A stretch of DNA of 64,000 bases from Planctomycetaceae bacterium (lineage in GTDB: Bacteria > Planctomycetota > Planctomycetia > Pirellulales > Thermoguttaceae). The notes under the pieces are model-generated. The model made no database searches and was not told where the DNA came from. It worked only from the letters and a program-made list of their open reading frames with translations. The stretch lies in the NCBI GenBank assembly GCA_012719125.1, contig JAAYAY010000290.1, positions 1-64,000 of the forward strand, in the 5' to 3' direction. Below are positions 43,701 through 50,737 of this stretch, in pieces (within the stretch, counting starts at the first letter, position 1; each line of letters opens with the position of its first letter). The position numbers were made by a program, and so were the translations under genes.

Positions 43701-44101
43701 CTTCGTACGCCAAGGGGAACAGGAAATCCGGCATTCTCTCGGCCGATACGATCCCCGAACGGAAACGACAACTGGCCGAGTCGATCGAGCGTCTGGACTC
43801 GCTGGCCGCACGCTATCCGGCCGGCAAGCTGACGCCGGCCCAGCGTGCATTTCACGACGTTCACTTGCTCACGCAGACCCGAATGTGGCGGGAAGTCTAT
43901 GCGTTCTATCTTGCCGTGATCGAGGCAGAGGACGATCCTGCAAGGCTGAAAGATGCAGAAGCGGCCCTGGAGCGGCTGCTCGAAGTGCGCAAGGCGGCCG
44001 CGGAAGGGAAATGGGAGAACTGGTATCGCGGCGATAAGAAGGTCAACGTGCTGGAACTGTTGGAGAAGACCCGGACGGCAAGGGAGAAACTGGGCGGGTG
44101 A
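40751..44101 (+). CDS. Bimodular enzyme: clan-A glycosidase plus GH115-like alpha-glucuronidase domain
   Basis: 1116 residues with a signal peptide (VIVAAILLFSCPAEG). Residues about 47-490 repeat the preceding gene's clan-A barrel: acid/base E186 in EVWNEA and nucleophile candidate E290 in IRQGENG. From about residue 515 the chain becomes GH115-like: a small N-terminal domain (IYGIYRFSHQYLGVDPYWYF), a barrel with NLVIPASFVDVMNEPE and GITIVFADEG (about residue 845), then GVYYHIGFW, and a C-terminal helical bundle. GH115 enzymes remove (4-O-methyl-)glucuronic acid from internal positions of xylan or related glycans. The fusion implies backbone or arabinosyl cleavage coupled to de-glucuronidation. 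GAGGAG lies before ATG 40751. The AraC gene converges on it 27 nt away. Confidence 0.8.
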   Translation: MTTFGRTPSRLHLVSRQTTVIVAAILLFSCPAEGQDCERASASPGEGYTWIGTIQPRHAREIKASNWSVGAETMDRDYTVYANWKQYLGPLGVKKARIQSGWAKTEKEPGKYDFAWFDEIVDDMVSQGVEPWICLCYDNPLYPHYPKTEQLDSPEAQTDAKAWERYVAAVVNRYKAHVDEWEVWNEAELSLKVPNYVEVYADLLVRTATVVRREQPQGQVIGFASSGTGSREDWVKLVLEGVKQRGAIDLIDQVSYHPYSYNPDSAYRNVGKLRARVGAFSDKLTIRQGENGAPSRGGSYGAIAKYDWNEERQAKWALRRLLGDLGRDIPSSYFSICDMRYPSRTNTKGLLAINDDKTVHHVKTAYSAIQNLTALFDDSLGRITDLDARLEGDLTADQCAIFGYRAADGLPLVALWRSTSNPGAHPDIAQVRLSVKAVQFNDPVWADLLTGRVYEMKAGLFETTAEGTVFKNLPVYDSPIVVAERNWMTPHIRPLEAGRNEAPGLTLTGSVAIANTAGYASAGLAAADLASDLEKVLGKPARTVPADQAQIVISLDESIHEPEGFRIETDAEKVRICGADELGVIYGIYRFSHQYLGVDPYWYFKDLLPEPREAVVVPCGVVRSKKPTFHYRGWFVNDEDLLTEWKNGGGTRFIDYPFYHQVTHLDVIDRVFEALLRAGGNLVIPASFVDVMNEPEARLVQRAAQRGLYVTQHHIEPLGVSHYGFENYWKAKGKEYAFAYGSQPDQVREVWRAFAQKWYDLIGDKVVWQLGLRGKGDRAIWLSDKSVDQAQAGRMISRAIDEQWEIVQSVDPRPMPPATTTLWHEGSQLMSQGALRFPDGITIVFADEGPSQTMQEDFDTTPRSADRRYGVYYHIGFWSTGPHLLQGSKPCRIRTEFDTIIAKGDTKYAIINVCNVREHVLGIQAATEIMNDRGSWSEPEFWNRFAPPVLHGDYEELLANLVPIDDKRMMQDGALFASARRMLASYAKGNRKSGILSADTIPERKRQLAESIERLDSLAARYPAGKLTPAQRAFHDVHLLTQTRMWREVYAFYLAVIEAEDDPARLKDAEAALERLLEVRKAAAEGKWENWYRGDKKVNVLELLEKTRTAREKLGG

Positions 44102-44128
44102 CTGGTAGATTTTTTTCGTCCGCCTGCC

Positions 44129-45064
44129 TCACTCCGGCACCTCGCCCGCGGCTCGGCCGCGGTGTCGTTTGCGGTACGCGCTAGGCGTCTGGCCGACCTG
44201 GCGGTTGAAGGCTTTGGCAAGCGTTTCGGGACTGGAGAAACCGACCAGCTTTGCGAGTTGCTTCAGCGGCATATCCGTTTCTTCCAGGAGGCTTCGGACT
44301 CGTTCGACCCGGCAGCGAGTGATTTCTTCGAGGACGGTCCGGCCGAGGATCTGCTGGAAACGGCGTTCCAGCGACCGGCGCGAGACAGGCAGAAGGGCCG
44401 CCACGTCGGCCACGTTCATCGACACGTCGTCGCGGCTCCATATGATCCGCAGGGCTTCGGCGACGATCCGATCGTGGACGTTCTTCTGAAAGGGCGCTGT
44501 CGACGGCTCGGCGGCGTCGTGGCCGAGGGGGGCGCAGACCTGTGCGAGGATCTCCAGGGCCAGAGCGGACAACGACAACGGGTTGTCGACGGTGTCTGCG
44601 GTCATTGCACTATGGAAGTGGCGGAAGGCGACCTCCAGGGCGTTGAGGTCTTGCGGAGCCACGACCGGCCGTTCCGGCGACATGAATCCGTGCTTGACGG
44701 CGTTTTCCATGAACTCGCCGCCCAGCCCGACCCAGTAGGAAGTCCATCCGGTGTCGGGGCACGGGCGATAACGGTGCCAGACTCCGGGGAAAAGCAGCAC
44801 AACCTCCCCGGCATGAAGGTCGCAGAGCTCCGTACCGTCGGACTGGAACACGCCCGCCCCGGCCGTCAGCAGGATGACTTGATACTCCGGCAGAACGCGA
44901 CCCCGGTTCCAGGTGAATTCATAAAGATGGGGATGACCCTGGGGCGGATGGGTACCGTGGGGCTGAATCTCGATGTGCCCCCCGCCTGTCACAAATAGAC
45001 CCCAACTCCTGGTGCGGGGACTTATCGGCAGATAGCGAAAGGCGTCGCGAATCATGGCGTCCAT
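44129..45064 (-). CDS. AraC-family transcriptional regulator
   Basis: 311 residues. The N-terminal cupin-like sensor (GTHPPQGHPHLYEFTWNRGR, HAGEVVLLFPGVWHRYRPCP) binds small sugars in known relatives. The C-terminal two-helix-turn-helix domain is typical (VADVAALLPVSRRSLERRFQ, LKQLAKLVGFSSPETLAKAF, then RQVGQTPSAYRKR). AraC proteins usually activate sugar operons. It diverges from the symporter at 45342, and CGCAAAAC direct repeats at 45120 and 45141 lie between. ATG 45064 gives a normal-sized protein; ATG 45055 is an alternative. Confidence 0.9.
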   Translation of the reverse strand: MDAMIRDAFRYLPISPRTRSWGLFVTGGGHIEIQPHGTHPPQGHPHLYEFTWNRGRVLPEYQVILLTAGAGVFQSDGTELCDLHAGEVVLLFPGVWHRYRPCPDTGWTSYWVGLGGEFMENAVKHGFMSPERPVVAPQDLNALEVAFRHFHSAMTADTVDNPLSLSALALEILAQVCAPLGHDAAEPSTAPFQKNVHDRIVAEALRIIWSRDDVSMNVADVAALLPVSRRSLERRFQQILGRTVLEEITRCRVERVRSLLEETDMPLKQLAKLVGFSSPETLAKAFNRQVGQTPSAYRKRHRGRAAGEVPE

Positions 45065-45119
45065 GCTACCACGACACCGCCGATGGGAGTAGTGCGAGGC
45101 GATCGCGCCCCACGGATGA

Positions 45120-45148
45120 CGCAAAACCACAGGAACTTGTCGCAAAAC
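45120..45148. promoter_or_regulatory. CGCAAAAC direct repeats, candidate AraC sites
   Basis: CGCAAAAC at 45120-45127 and again at 45141-45148, 21 bp apart (two helical turns, same face). Tandem direct half-sites with this spacing are typical for AraC-family binding. They lie in the 277-nt gap between the divergent regulator and symporter, which holds no gene. Confidence 0.5.
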
Positions 45149-45341
45149 TCGGATGCCTCTCACTGGCGTTCCCTGACCGCACTCGCGAGAATAAGAGTGG
45201 CCCTGGATGTCCGCTTTGAAGGGGATGCGGCATGAGTACCCGGACTTCGCCGCCGCATTGGCGCGACATCGCCGACTGCTGCAGGAATGGGTTGCCCGGA
45301 CTAGCGACCATTTCAAGGCCCCTTGGATGGAGTGACGCCTC

Positions 45342-46922
45342 ATGATGAACATGTGCCTTCTGGATTGGGCCGTCTGCCTTGCCTACCTGGTCTTCATCAT
45401 TGCGCTGGCTCTGGGGAGCATGCGAGGCCAGCGCGACAAGGAAGATTTCTTCGTGGGCGGCCGCCGCATGAACTGGTTCGCCGTGGGCGTCTCCATGTTC
45501 GCTACGAGTTTCAGTTCGATCTCTTTCCTGGGCCTTCCTCAGCGAGGCGCCTACCAGGACTTCAGTTTCTATCTCACGATCCTGCTGATTCCCCTGTTGA
45601 TCACTCCCATTCTGTGGGTGTTTTTTATCCCTCTGTACTCGCGTCTGCGTGTGAACAGCGGATATTCCTACCTCCGCCTCCGTTTCAATTCGACGATCCA
45701 GAAACTCGGATCGCTGCTCTACTGCGGCTATGCCCTCGGCTGGATGGGCGCCATGCTGTATGCGATGACGCTGACGCTCAAGAGCATTATGGATCTGAAC
45801 GACGCGCAGTACGTGGTTGTCCTGGTCGGCCTGGGGACCTTCACGACCGTTTGTGCCGCGCTTGGCGGCCTGCGCGCGGTGGTATGGACGGACGTTCTCC
45901 AGGCGACTACGCTCAGCGCGGCCATCGGCGTCATTCTGGTGCTGGCCGTCGGCGGCATTGACGGGGGCTGGACCGGACTCTGGCAAATCGGCAAAGACGG
46001 CGGTCGCTGGACGATGTTTCATCTCCAACCGGATCTGCTGGCCAAGCAGAACTTCACGGATGTGAATACCGTTTACACGGCGTTTGCCTTTGCCTTGTTC
46101 ATGTACCTGCCGGGCTACGCGGTCGCGCAGAACATGATCCAACGTTACGTCTGCACCGGCGGGCTCCGCGAAGCTCGCGGTGTCATTGTCCTGAGCAGCC
46201 TGATCAATGCCGCTCTGGGGTTCGTGTTCCTGCTGGTTGGAGTCGCCCTGTTCGCGTTCTACATGCAGCCGGGGGGGCTGGGAATGCCGACCCTTGAACG
46301 CGAGGACCAGATCCTGCCGCATTTCGTCGCGACGTACGCACCGGGAGTCGGACTCGTCGGCCTGATGCTTGCCGGACTGTTTGCGGCCGCCATGAGTACG
46401 ATCGCCAGCGGCATCAACGGCGTGGCCTCGGTGATCGCCTACGATTGGGCCGGACGCAAAGAGCTCTCCCTCAACGCCAGCCGCCGCTTGACCGTCGTCC
46501 TCGGGGCACTCGTGATCATCGCCGCGCTGTTGGCGCCTGCCTTCGGGAGCAACGTCATCAACATAATCAGCACCGTGGCCGGAACCATGCTCGGCGGTCT
46601 GCTGGCCATCTTCCTGCTGGGAATGTTCGTACCTCGGGCAAACTCCGCGGGAGTGATCGTCGGACTGCTGGCCGGAGCCGCATCATGGACGCTTGTGCTC
46701 GTCGCCAAACAGCTTCCCGGGAATCCGGCCGGCCTGCCCGCGGCGGTCGCACTTGCTTTGGACTTTGCCGCGGAGGTTCCAACCTGGTGGTATGGGGCGT
46801 TCACGATCTTCCCGACTTTGATCGTGGGGGCCGTGGCCAGCTTGTGTTTTGCTCCGCCGCAGCCAGAGGCTCTGGACGGTGCCGTTTGGGGGCGAGACAC
46901 GAAGCAGACGGTGAGACGATAG
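45342..46922 (+). CDS. Sodium:solute symporter (SSS family), second copy
   Basis: 526 residues with about 13 helices. Family features: MNWFAVGVSMFATSFSSISF, ALFMYLPGYAVAQNMIQRYV, and LAGLFAAAMSTIASGINGVA at the sodium-binding region. Sequence is clearly different from the first symporter at 30358, so the locus has two transport routes. It is divergent from the AraC gene. The isomerase-like gene at 46987 follows in the same direction. Substrate is likely a sugar or sugar acid; not identified. Confidence 0.9.
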   Translation: MMNMCLLDWAVCLAYLVFIIALALGSMRGQRDKEDFFVGGRRMNWFAVGVSMFATSFSSISFLGLPQRGAYQDFSFYLTILLIPLLITPILWVFFIPLYSRLRVNSGYSYLRLRFNSTIQKLGSLLYCGYALGWMGAMLYAMTLTLKSIMDLNDAQYVVVLVGLGTFTTVCAALGGLRAVVWTDVLQATTLSAAIGVILVLAVGGIDGGWTGLWQIGKDGGRWTMFHLQPDLLAKQNFTDVNTVYTAFAFALFMYLPGYAVAQNMIQRYVCTGGLREARGVIVLSSLINAALGFVFLLVGVALFAFYMQPGGLGMPTLEREDQILPHFVATYAPGVGLVGLMLAGLFAAAMSTIASGINGVASVIAYDWAGRKELSLNASRRLTVVLGALVIIAALLAPAFGSNVINIISTVAGTMLGGLLAIFLLGMFVPRANSAGVIVGLLAGAASWTLVLVAKQLPGNPAGLPAAVALALDFAAEVPTWWYGAFTIFPTLIVGAVASLCFAPPQPEALDGAVWGRDTKQTVRR

Positions 46923-46986
46923 GAGGTCGGCTGTCCTCGCTTACGCGTCGGGTTAGTATTTGTATTCCAATGGAAGAGAGGGAGTT

Positions 46987-48459
46987 ATGAGCAGCGTCCG
47001 AATCGCTCGTCGCAAACCACTAACCGCCCGCGTCGGCGTGTTCGGCGTCGGTTTTCACGCCTACTGGCCCCAGTTTGAAGGGCTGCTGGAAGAGCTACTC
47101 GCGAAGCAGGCCGTTCTGGTCGAAAAGCTCGGGGGATTCGGGGTGGAGGTCGTCGACTTCGGCATGGTCGACGACGCGGAATCGGCGTACGCTCTTCTGC
47201 CCAAGCTGAAGGGGGCCGATCTGGACCTCGTCTTTTGCGATATGGTGACCTATGCGACCTCGGCCACCTTCGGCGTCATCGCGCGAGGGCTCGACCTGCC
47301 CATCGTGCTCGTCGCCTTGCAGCCGCTGCCGGGGCTGGACTACTCGCGGGCGTCGACGTACATGCAGCTTGCCAACGACGACCTTTGCTCGGTGCCGGAG
47401 TTCACGGGCGTGGCCATTCGCATGGGCCGCAAGGCGCCGCCGGTCGTTTTGGGCATGCTGCACGACGACCCGATTGCCGACGCGGAACTGCGGGAGTGGT
47501 GCGGCATCGCCAAGGTGCTCCACGACTTGCAGCGGGCAAGGATTGGGCATTTCGGGCATCCGATCGAGCACATGCTCGACATGCAGACCGACCAGGCCGC
47601 GTTGACGGCGGCGTTCGGCTGCCACGTGGTCCAGACGGAAGCCGACGATCTGCTGCGGCTCGAACGGACCGTGGTGGACGCGGAAATCGAGGCGAAGAAA
47701 GCAGAGATTCTCAATCTGTTCGACACGCCCGATCCGGTCTCAGACCCGATCACGACCAAGCTGACCGGCGCGGACTTGCAGACGGCAGCAAGGGTGGCTG
47801 TGACCTTGGACAAATATGTCGACGAGAAGCGGCTCGACGGACTGGCCTACTACTATGCGGGCGAAGAGGGGAGCAGCTTGCGGCAGATCGTGACCAACCT
47901 GATCGTGGGCAACTCGTTGCTGACTGCGGCCGGGTTTCCCATGTGCGGCGAATCGGACCTGAAAACCTGCATCGCCATGATGATCATGGACCGTCTGGAA
48001 ATCGGCGGCAGCTTTGCGGAGTTCCACCCGATCGACTTCCGCGAGGGATTCGTGCTCGTGGGTCACGACGGCCCCCATCATATCAACATCGCCGAAGGCC
48101 GGCCTGTGTTGCGGAGCCTGATGAAGTATCACGGCAAGCCCGGCAGCGGTGCGAGCGTGGAGTTCAAGATCAAGGAGGGCCCGATCACGATGATGAGCGT
48201 CAACGTGACGTACGAAGGCAGATTCAAGTTCATCATTGCCGAAGGCCAGAGCGTCCACGGCCCCATCCCGCCGACGGGCAATACGAACACCCGCGGCTTC
48301 TTCGAACCCGACGTGCGAACCTTCCTGAAGCGCTGGGTGGGCGAAGGCCCGACGCACCACTTCGCCTTGGGTGTGGGGCATCACGCCGGAACCTTGGAGA
48401 AGATCGCGGAGATGCTCGAGATCGAGGCGGTGGTGACAACGCCGCGACACGGAGGCTGA
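46987..48459 (+). CDS. L-arabinose/L-fucose isomerase-like protein
   Basis: 490 residues. The fold of the arabinose/fucose isomerase superfamily is suggested by the N-terminal Rossmann-like layers (RVGVFGVGFHAYWPQFEGLL; DLDLVFCDMVTYATSATFGV). The metal-ligand-type segments are YYYAGEEGSSLRQIVTNLIV, FCx-like GFPMCGESDLKTCIAMMIMD, GHDGPHHINIAEG and the C-terminal THHFALGVGHHAG. True isomerases use Glu, Glu and His for manganese; here similar acidic and His positions are visible. ATG 46987 follows GAGAGG closely. It pairs with the second symporter. Exact sugar unknown. Confidence 0.75.
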   Translation: MSSVRIARRKPLTARVGVFGVGFHAYWPQFEGLLEELLAKQAVLVEKLGGFGVEVVDFGMVDDAESAYALLPKLKGADLDLVFCDMVTYATSATFGVIARGLDLPIVLVALQPLPGLDYSRASTYMQLANDDLCSVPEFTGVAIRMGRKAPPVVLGMLHDDPIADAELREWCGIAKVLHDLQRARIGHFGHPIEHMLDMQTDQAALTAAFGCHVVQTEADDLLRLERTVVDAEIEAKKAEILNLFDTPDPVSDPITTKLTGADLQTAARVAVTLDKYVDEKRLDGLAYYYAGEEGSSLRQIVTNLIVGNSLLTAAGFPMCGESDLKTCIAMMIMDRLEIGGSFAEFHPIDFREGFVLVGHDGPHHINIAEGRPVLRSLMKYHGKPGSGASVEFKIKEGPITMMSVNVTYEGRFKFIIAEGQSVHGPIPPTGNTNTRGFFEPDVRTFLKRWVGEGPTHHFALGVGHHAGTLEKIAEMLEIEAVVTTPRHGG

Positions 48460-48477
48460 TGCGCGGCGATCCGGAAC

Positions 48478-48615
48478 AACGGAACCACGGATAACACGGA
48501 TGGGCACGGATGACATTGATCTACACTGCAGAAACAGCAGCAGAAGCACGAACATTATCGAAGCTGGGACTTCTCGTTCTGCATCCGTGGTGATCTGTGT
48601 TATCCGTGGTCCGTT
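48478..48615. repeat. Imperfect inverted repeat, about 34-nt arms
   Basis: The left arm (48478-48511) reads ACGGAACCACGGATAACACG and onward; the right arm (48582-48615) is its near reverse complement, ending in GTTATCCGTGGTCCGT. It occupies the convergent gap between the isomerase-like gene and the alpha-galactosidase-like gene, so it may end both transcripts. CCACGGATAACACGGAT elements are familiar in planctomycete intergenic DNA (recall). Confidence 0.75.
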
Positions 48616-48622
48616 CTCGATG

Positions 48623-50701
48623 CTATTCCTTGCCCGATCCTTGATCGGAAAGCGGCACGCATTCCAGGACGATCAACTCGAACGGTGCCAGACGTAGGTT
48701 GACGGACTGCCGCGAGTCAACCGCGACCTCGGGTTGTGTCCCCTTTTGCCAGCGGGGCACGATTCGATACTGCCCTGTGTCTTCCGCCGGCAATTCGAGC
48801 ATGGTCTTGAGATCGACGGCGATGTCCTGCGGCTTGTCGACGGGATTCCGCAAGGCGAGAATTCCCTTCCTGGGAGCCCACGAGCCGTAGCCGTAGATTT
48901 CTCCCTTGGCGGGGTCGCCGCCGATCCAATGCGAGTCGACCAGCACGTCGGTGTTTTCTCGCACCCAGGCGATCGCCTCGGCCGCGGCGTCCCAGGCTTC
49001 GGGCGGCATCATGCCGGGGGTTACGAAATACTCCTGCACCTGCGTGCCGGAGGCGGCGGCGATGCGGATGTCGTCGATCAGGTCGTCGAGATCTTGCGAT
49101 AGCTCAGCGGCCAGCCCGAGTTCAGCGTACATGACGCCCTGCGATTTGATCGAGTTGACCGGATAGAGCGGCGCCTTGCAGATGCGGATGTGGTAGGACG
49201 CGTTGTCGCGGAACGTCAGCCACTGCTGGCGGCGGGTGCCCGAGCCGTGATAGCTGAGATCGGCATCGCCGCGCCAAATCGAATCGCTGAAGAACAGCCA
49301 ATAGGGCGAGGGCCACGTTCCCACGGTCGTGTTGAAGAACAGGTCCGGTTGCTTCGCCCGCAGTTCTGCGATCAGATCGAGCATGGCTTCGATGTCGGGA
49401 CCGAACTCCTCGCCCGGGCCGGCGGCCGAAGCCCCCTTGCCGATCCCGTCGAACTTGAAATAGCGCACTCCGTACTTTTCGGCATGTTCCATGCAGACGT
49501 CGCGGAACCGGGCGTAGTAGGTCGGTCCGGCGAGCGAGAAGCCCCCGTGGGCCATTTCGAAGCCTTGTTCCCGCCCGTACTGGAGCCTCGCGGTCTTGGC
49601 CTTGCTGTAGCCGCCCCACGGCGAGATCCAGGTACCCAGGGCGGCCCCGTACTTGGCCGCTGCTTCGTGTAGCGGCGCAAAGCCGTTGGGGAACTCCTCG
49701 TGGAACCGCCACAAAGTCTGGTTGTCGTCCCAGCCGTCGTCGAAGACGAAGAGGTCCGGCTTGACGCCGCGCTTGACCGCCGTTTCCCGGCCGAACTCCT
49801 CGATTCGCTGCAAGCACAGTTGTTCGCTCATCTTGCGATCGTGGTAGGCGATGTCGAACCAGGAGATGTAGTAGAACAGCGGATGATAGGGCCGTGCTCG
49901 CTGGCGCTCGAGGTAATAGAGGAAACCCCGGCGAAGTTGCCCGTCGGGAACGATGCCGACGACCGAACTGACGGTCCAGGTCTGACCCGGGGCCAGGCTG
50001 CGGTAGCGAGGCACGCTGCAGACGACGCGGCCATCGGCGACGCGGTTGTCGGCCATGGGATGCTCGCAGGCCAAGAACAGGTCGCCGGCCACCACGGGCG
50101 AACCCACGCCTTCGCCACACACGGAGGCGGAAGGCAACTCGGCGTCGATCATCGTCGCCTTACGAATTCCGCGAGTGTTCTTCATTGGTTCCAGGACCAA
50201 CTTCTGCTGAAGATAGTTGGACCCGTCTCTTAGCACGATCTCCCAGCGGACGCGGAGAGACCCGTCGGGCGACACCAAGGCGAGAGAAGCCTTCCAGCCC
50301 GGAGAACGTGGCGCCAGTCGCTCGGATTGCGGCTCCGCGGCAAGCCTCTCGAGAACCGGTTCACCTTCCATCTTGAACTGTGAGGCACGCAGCACGGAGC
50401 CGTCGCTCAACTCGACCACGAAGGCTTCCGGCGACTTGAGCGGCTGCTTGCGGCCGGAAATCCGGTTCACAACCTCGACCAGTCCGGCCTGTTCGCCTTG
50501 GAGACTCCAAACGCTCTCAATCACGTCGTTTCCGACCACAAGACGCCCGCCGTCGAGTTGGGCTCTGGCGGTTCCCGGTGCCGGGCCGGGAAAGTCGACT
50601 GCCTGGGCCGCCGCACTGGTTGCCAGGACGAGCAGAAGCGTCAACGCCTGTGTGCCGTATCGGAAGCGGTTTCCGCCTTGTATCTCTTGGTGCCGTATCA
50701 C
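48623..50701 (-). CDS. Secreted alpha-galactosidase-like glycosidase (clan D)
   Basis: 692 residues. Signal peptide (ALTLLLVLATSAAAQA), a beta-rich N-terminal domain (to about 270), then a TIM barrel. The nucleophile candidate is D418 in YFKFDGIGKG. The acid/base candidate is an Asp in SIWRGDADLSYHG (about residue 480). DLFVFDDGWDDN is a typical barrel strand of GH36/GH27-like enzymes. GTG 50701 is supported by AAGGAG 7 nt upstream. It lies 36 nt after the DUF5107-TPR gene on the same strand, so the two form an operon. It probably removes alpha-galactosyl or related side groups from the same glycan. Confidence 0.82.
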   Translation of the reverse strand: MIRHQEIQGGNRFRYGTQALTLLLVLATSAAAQAVDFPGPAPGTARAQLDGGRLVVGNDVIESVWSLQGEQAGLVEVVNRISGRKQPLKSPEAFVVELSDGSVLRASQFKMEGEPVLERLAAEPQSERLAPRSPGWKASLALVSPDGSLRVRWEIVLRDGSNYLQQKLVLEPMKNTRGIRKATMIDAELPSASVCGEGVGSPVVAGDLFLACEHPMADNRVADGRVVCSVPRYRSLAPGQTWTVSSVVGIVPDGQLRRGFLYYLERQRARPYHPLFYYISWFDIAYHDRKMSEQLCLQRIEEFGRETAVKRGVKPDLFVFDDGWDDNQTLWRFHEEFPNGFAPLHEAAAKYGAALGTWISPWGGYSKAKTARLQYGREQGFEMAHGGFSLAGPTYYARFRDVCMEHAEKYGVRYFKFDGIGKGASAAGPGEEFGPDIEAMLDLIAELRAKQPDLFFNTTVGTWPSPYWLFFSDSIWRGDADLSYHGSGTRRQQWLTFRDNASYHIRICKAPLYPVNSIKSQGVMYAELGLAAELSQDLDDLIDDIRIAAASGTQVQEYFVTPGMMPPEAWDAAAEAIAWVRENTDVLVDSHWIGGDPAKGEIYGYGSWAPRKGILALRNPVDKPQDIAVDLKTMLELPAEDTGQYRIVPRWQKGTQPEVAVDSRQSVNLRLAPFELIVLECVPLSDQGSGKE

Positions 50702-50737
50702 GGACTGGCTCCTTATCGGTTCGCGCGGTTTCCTGGA

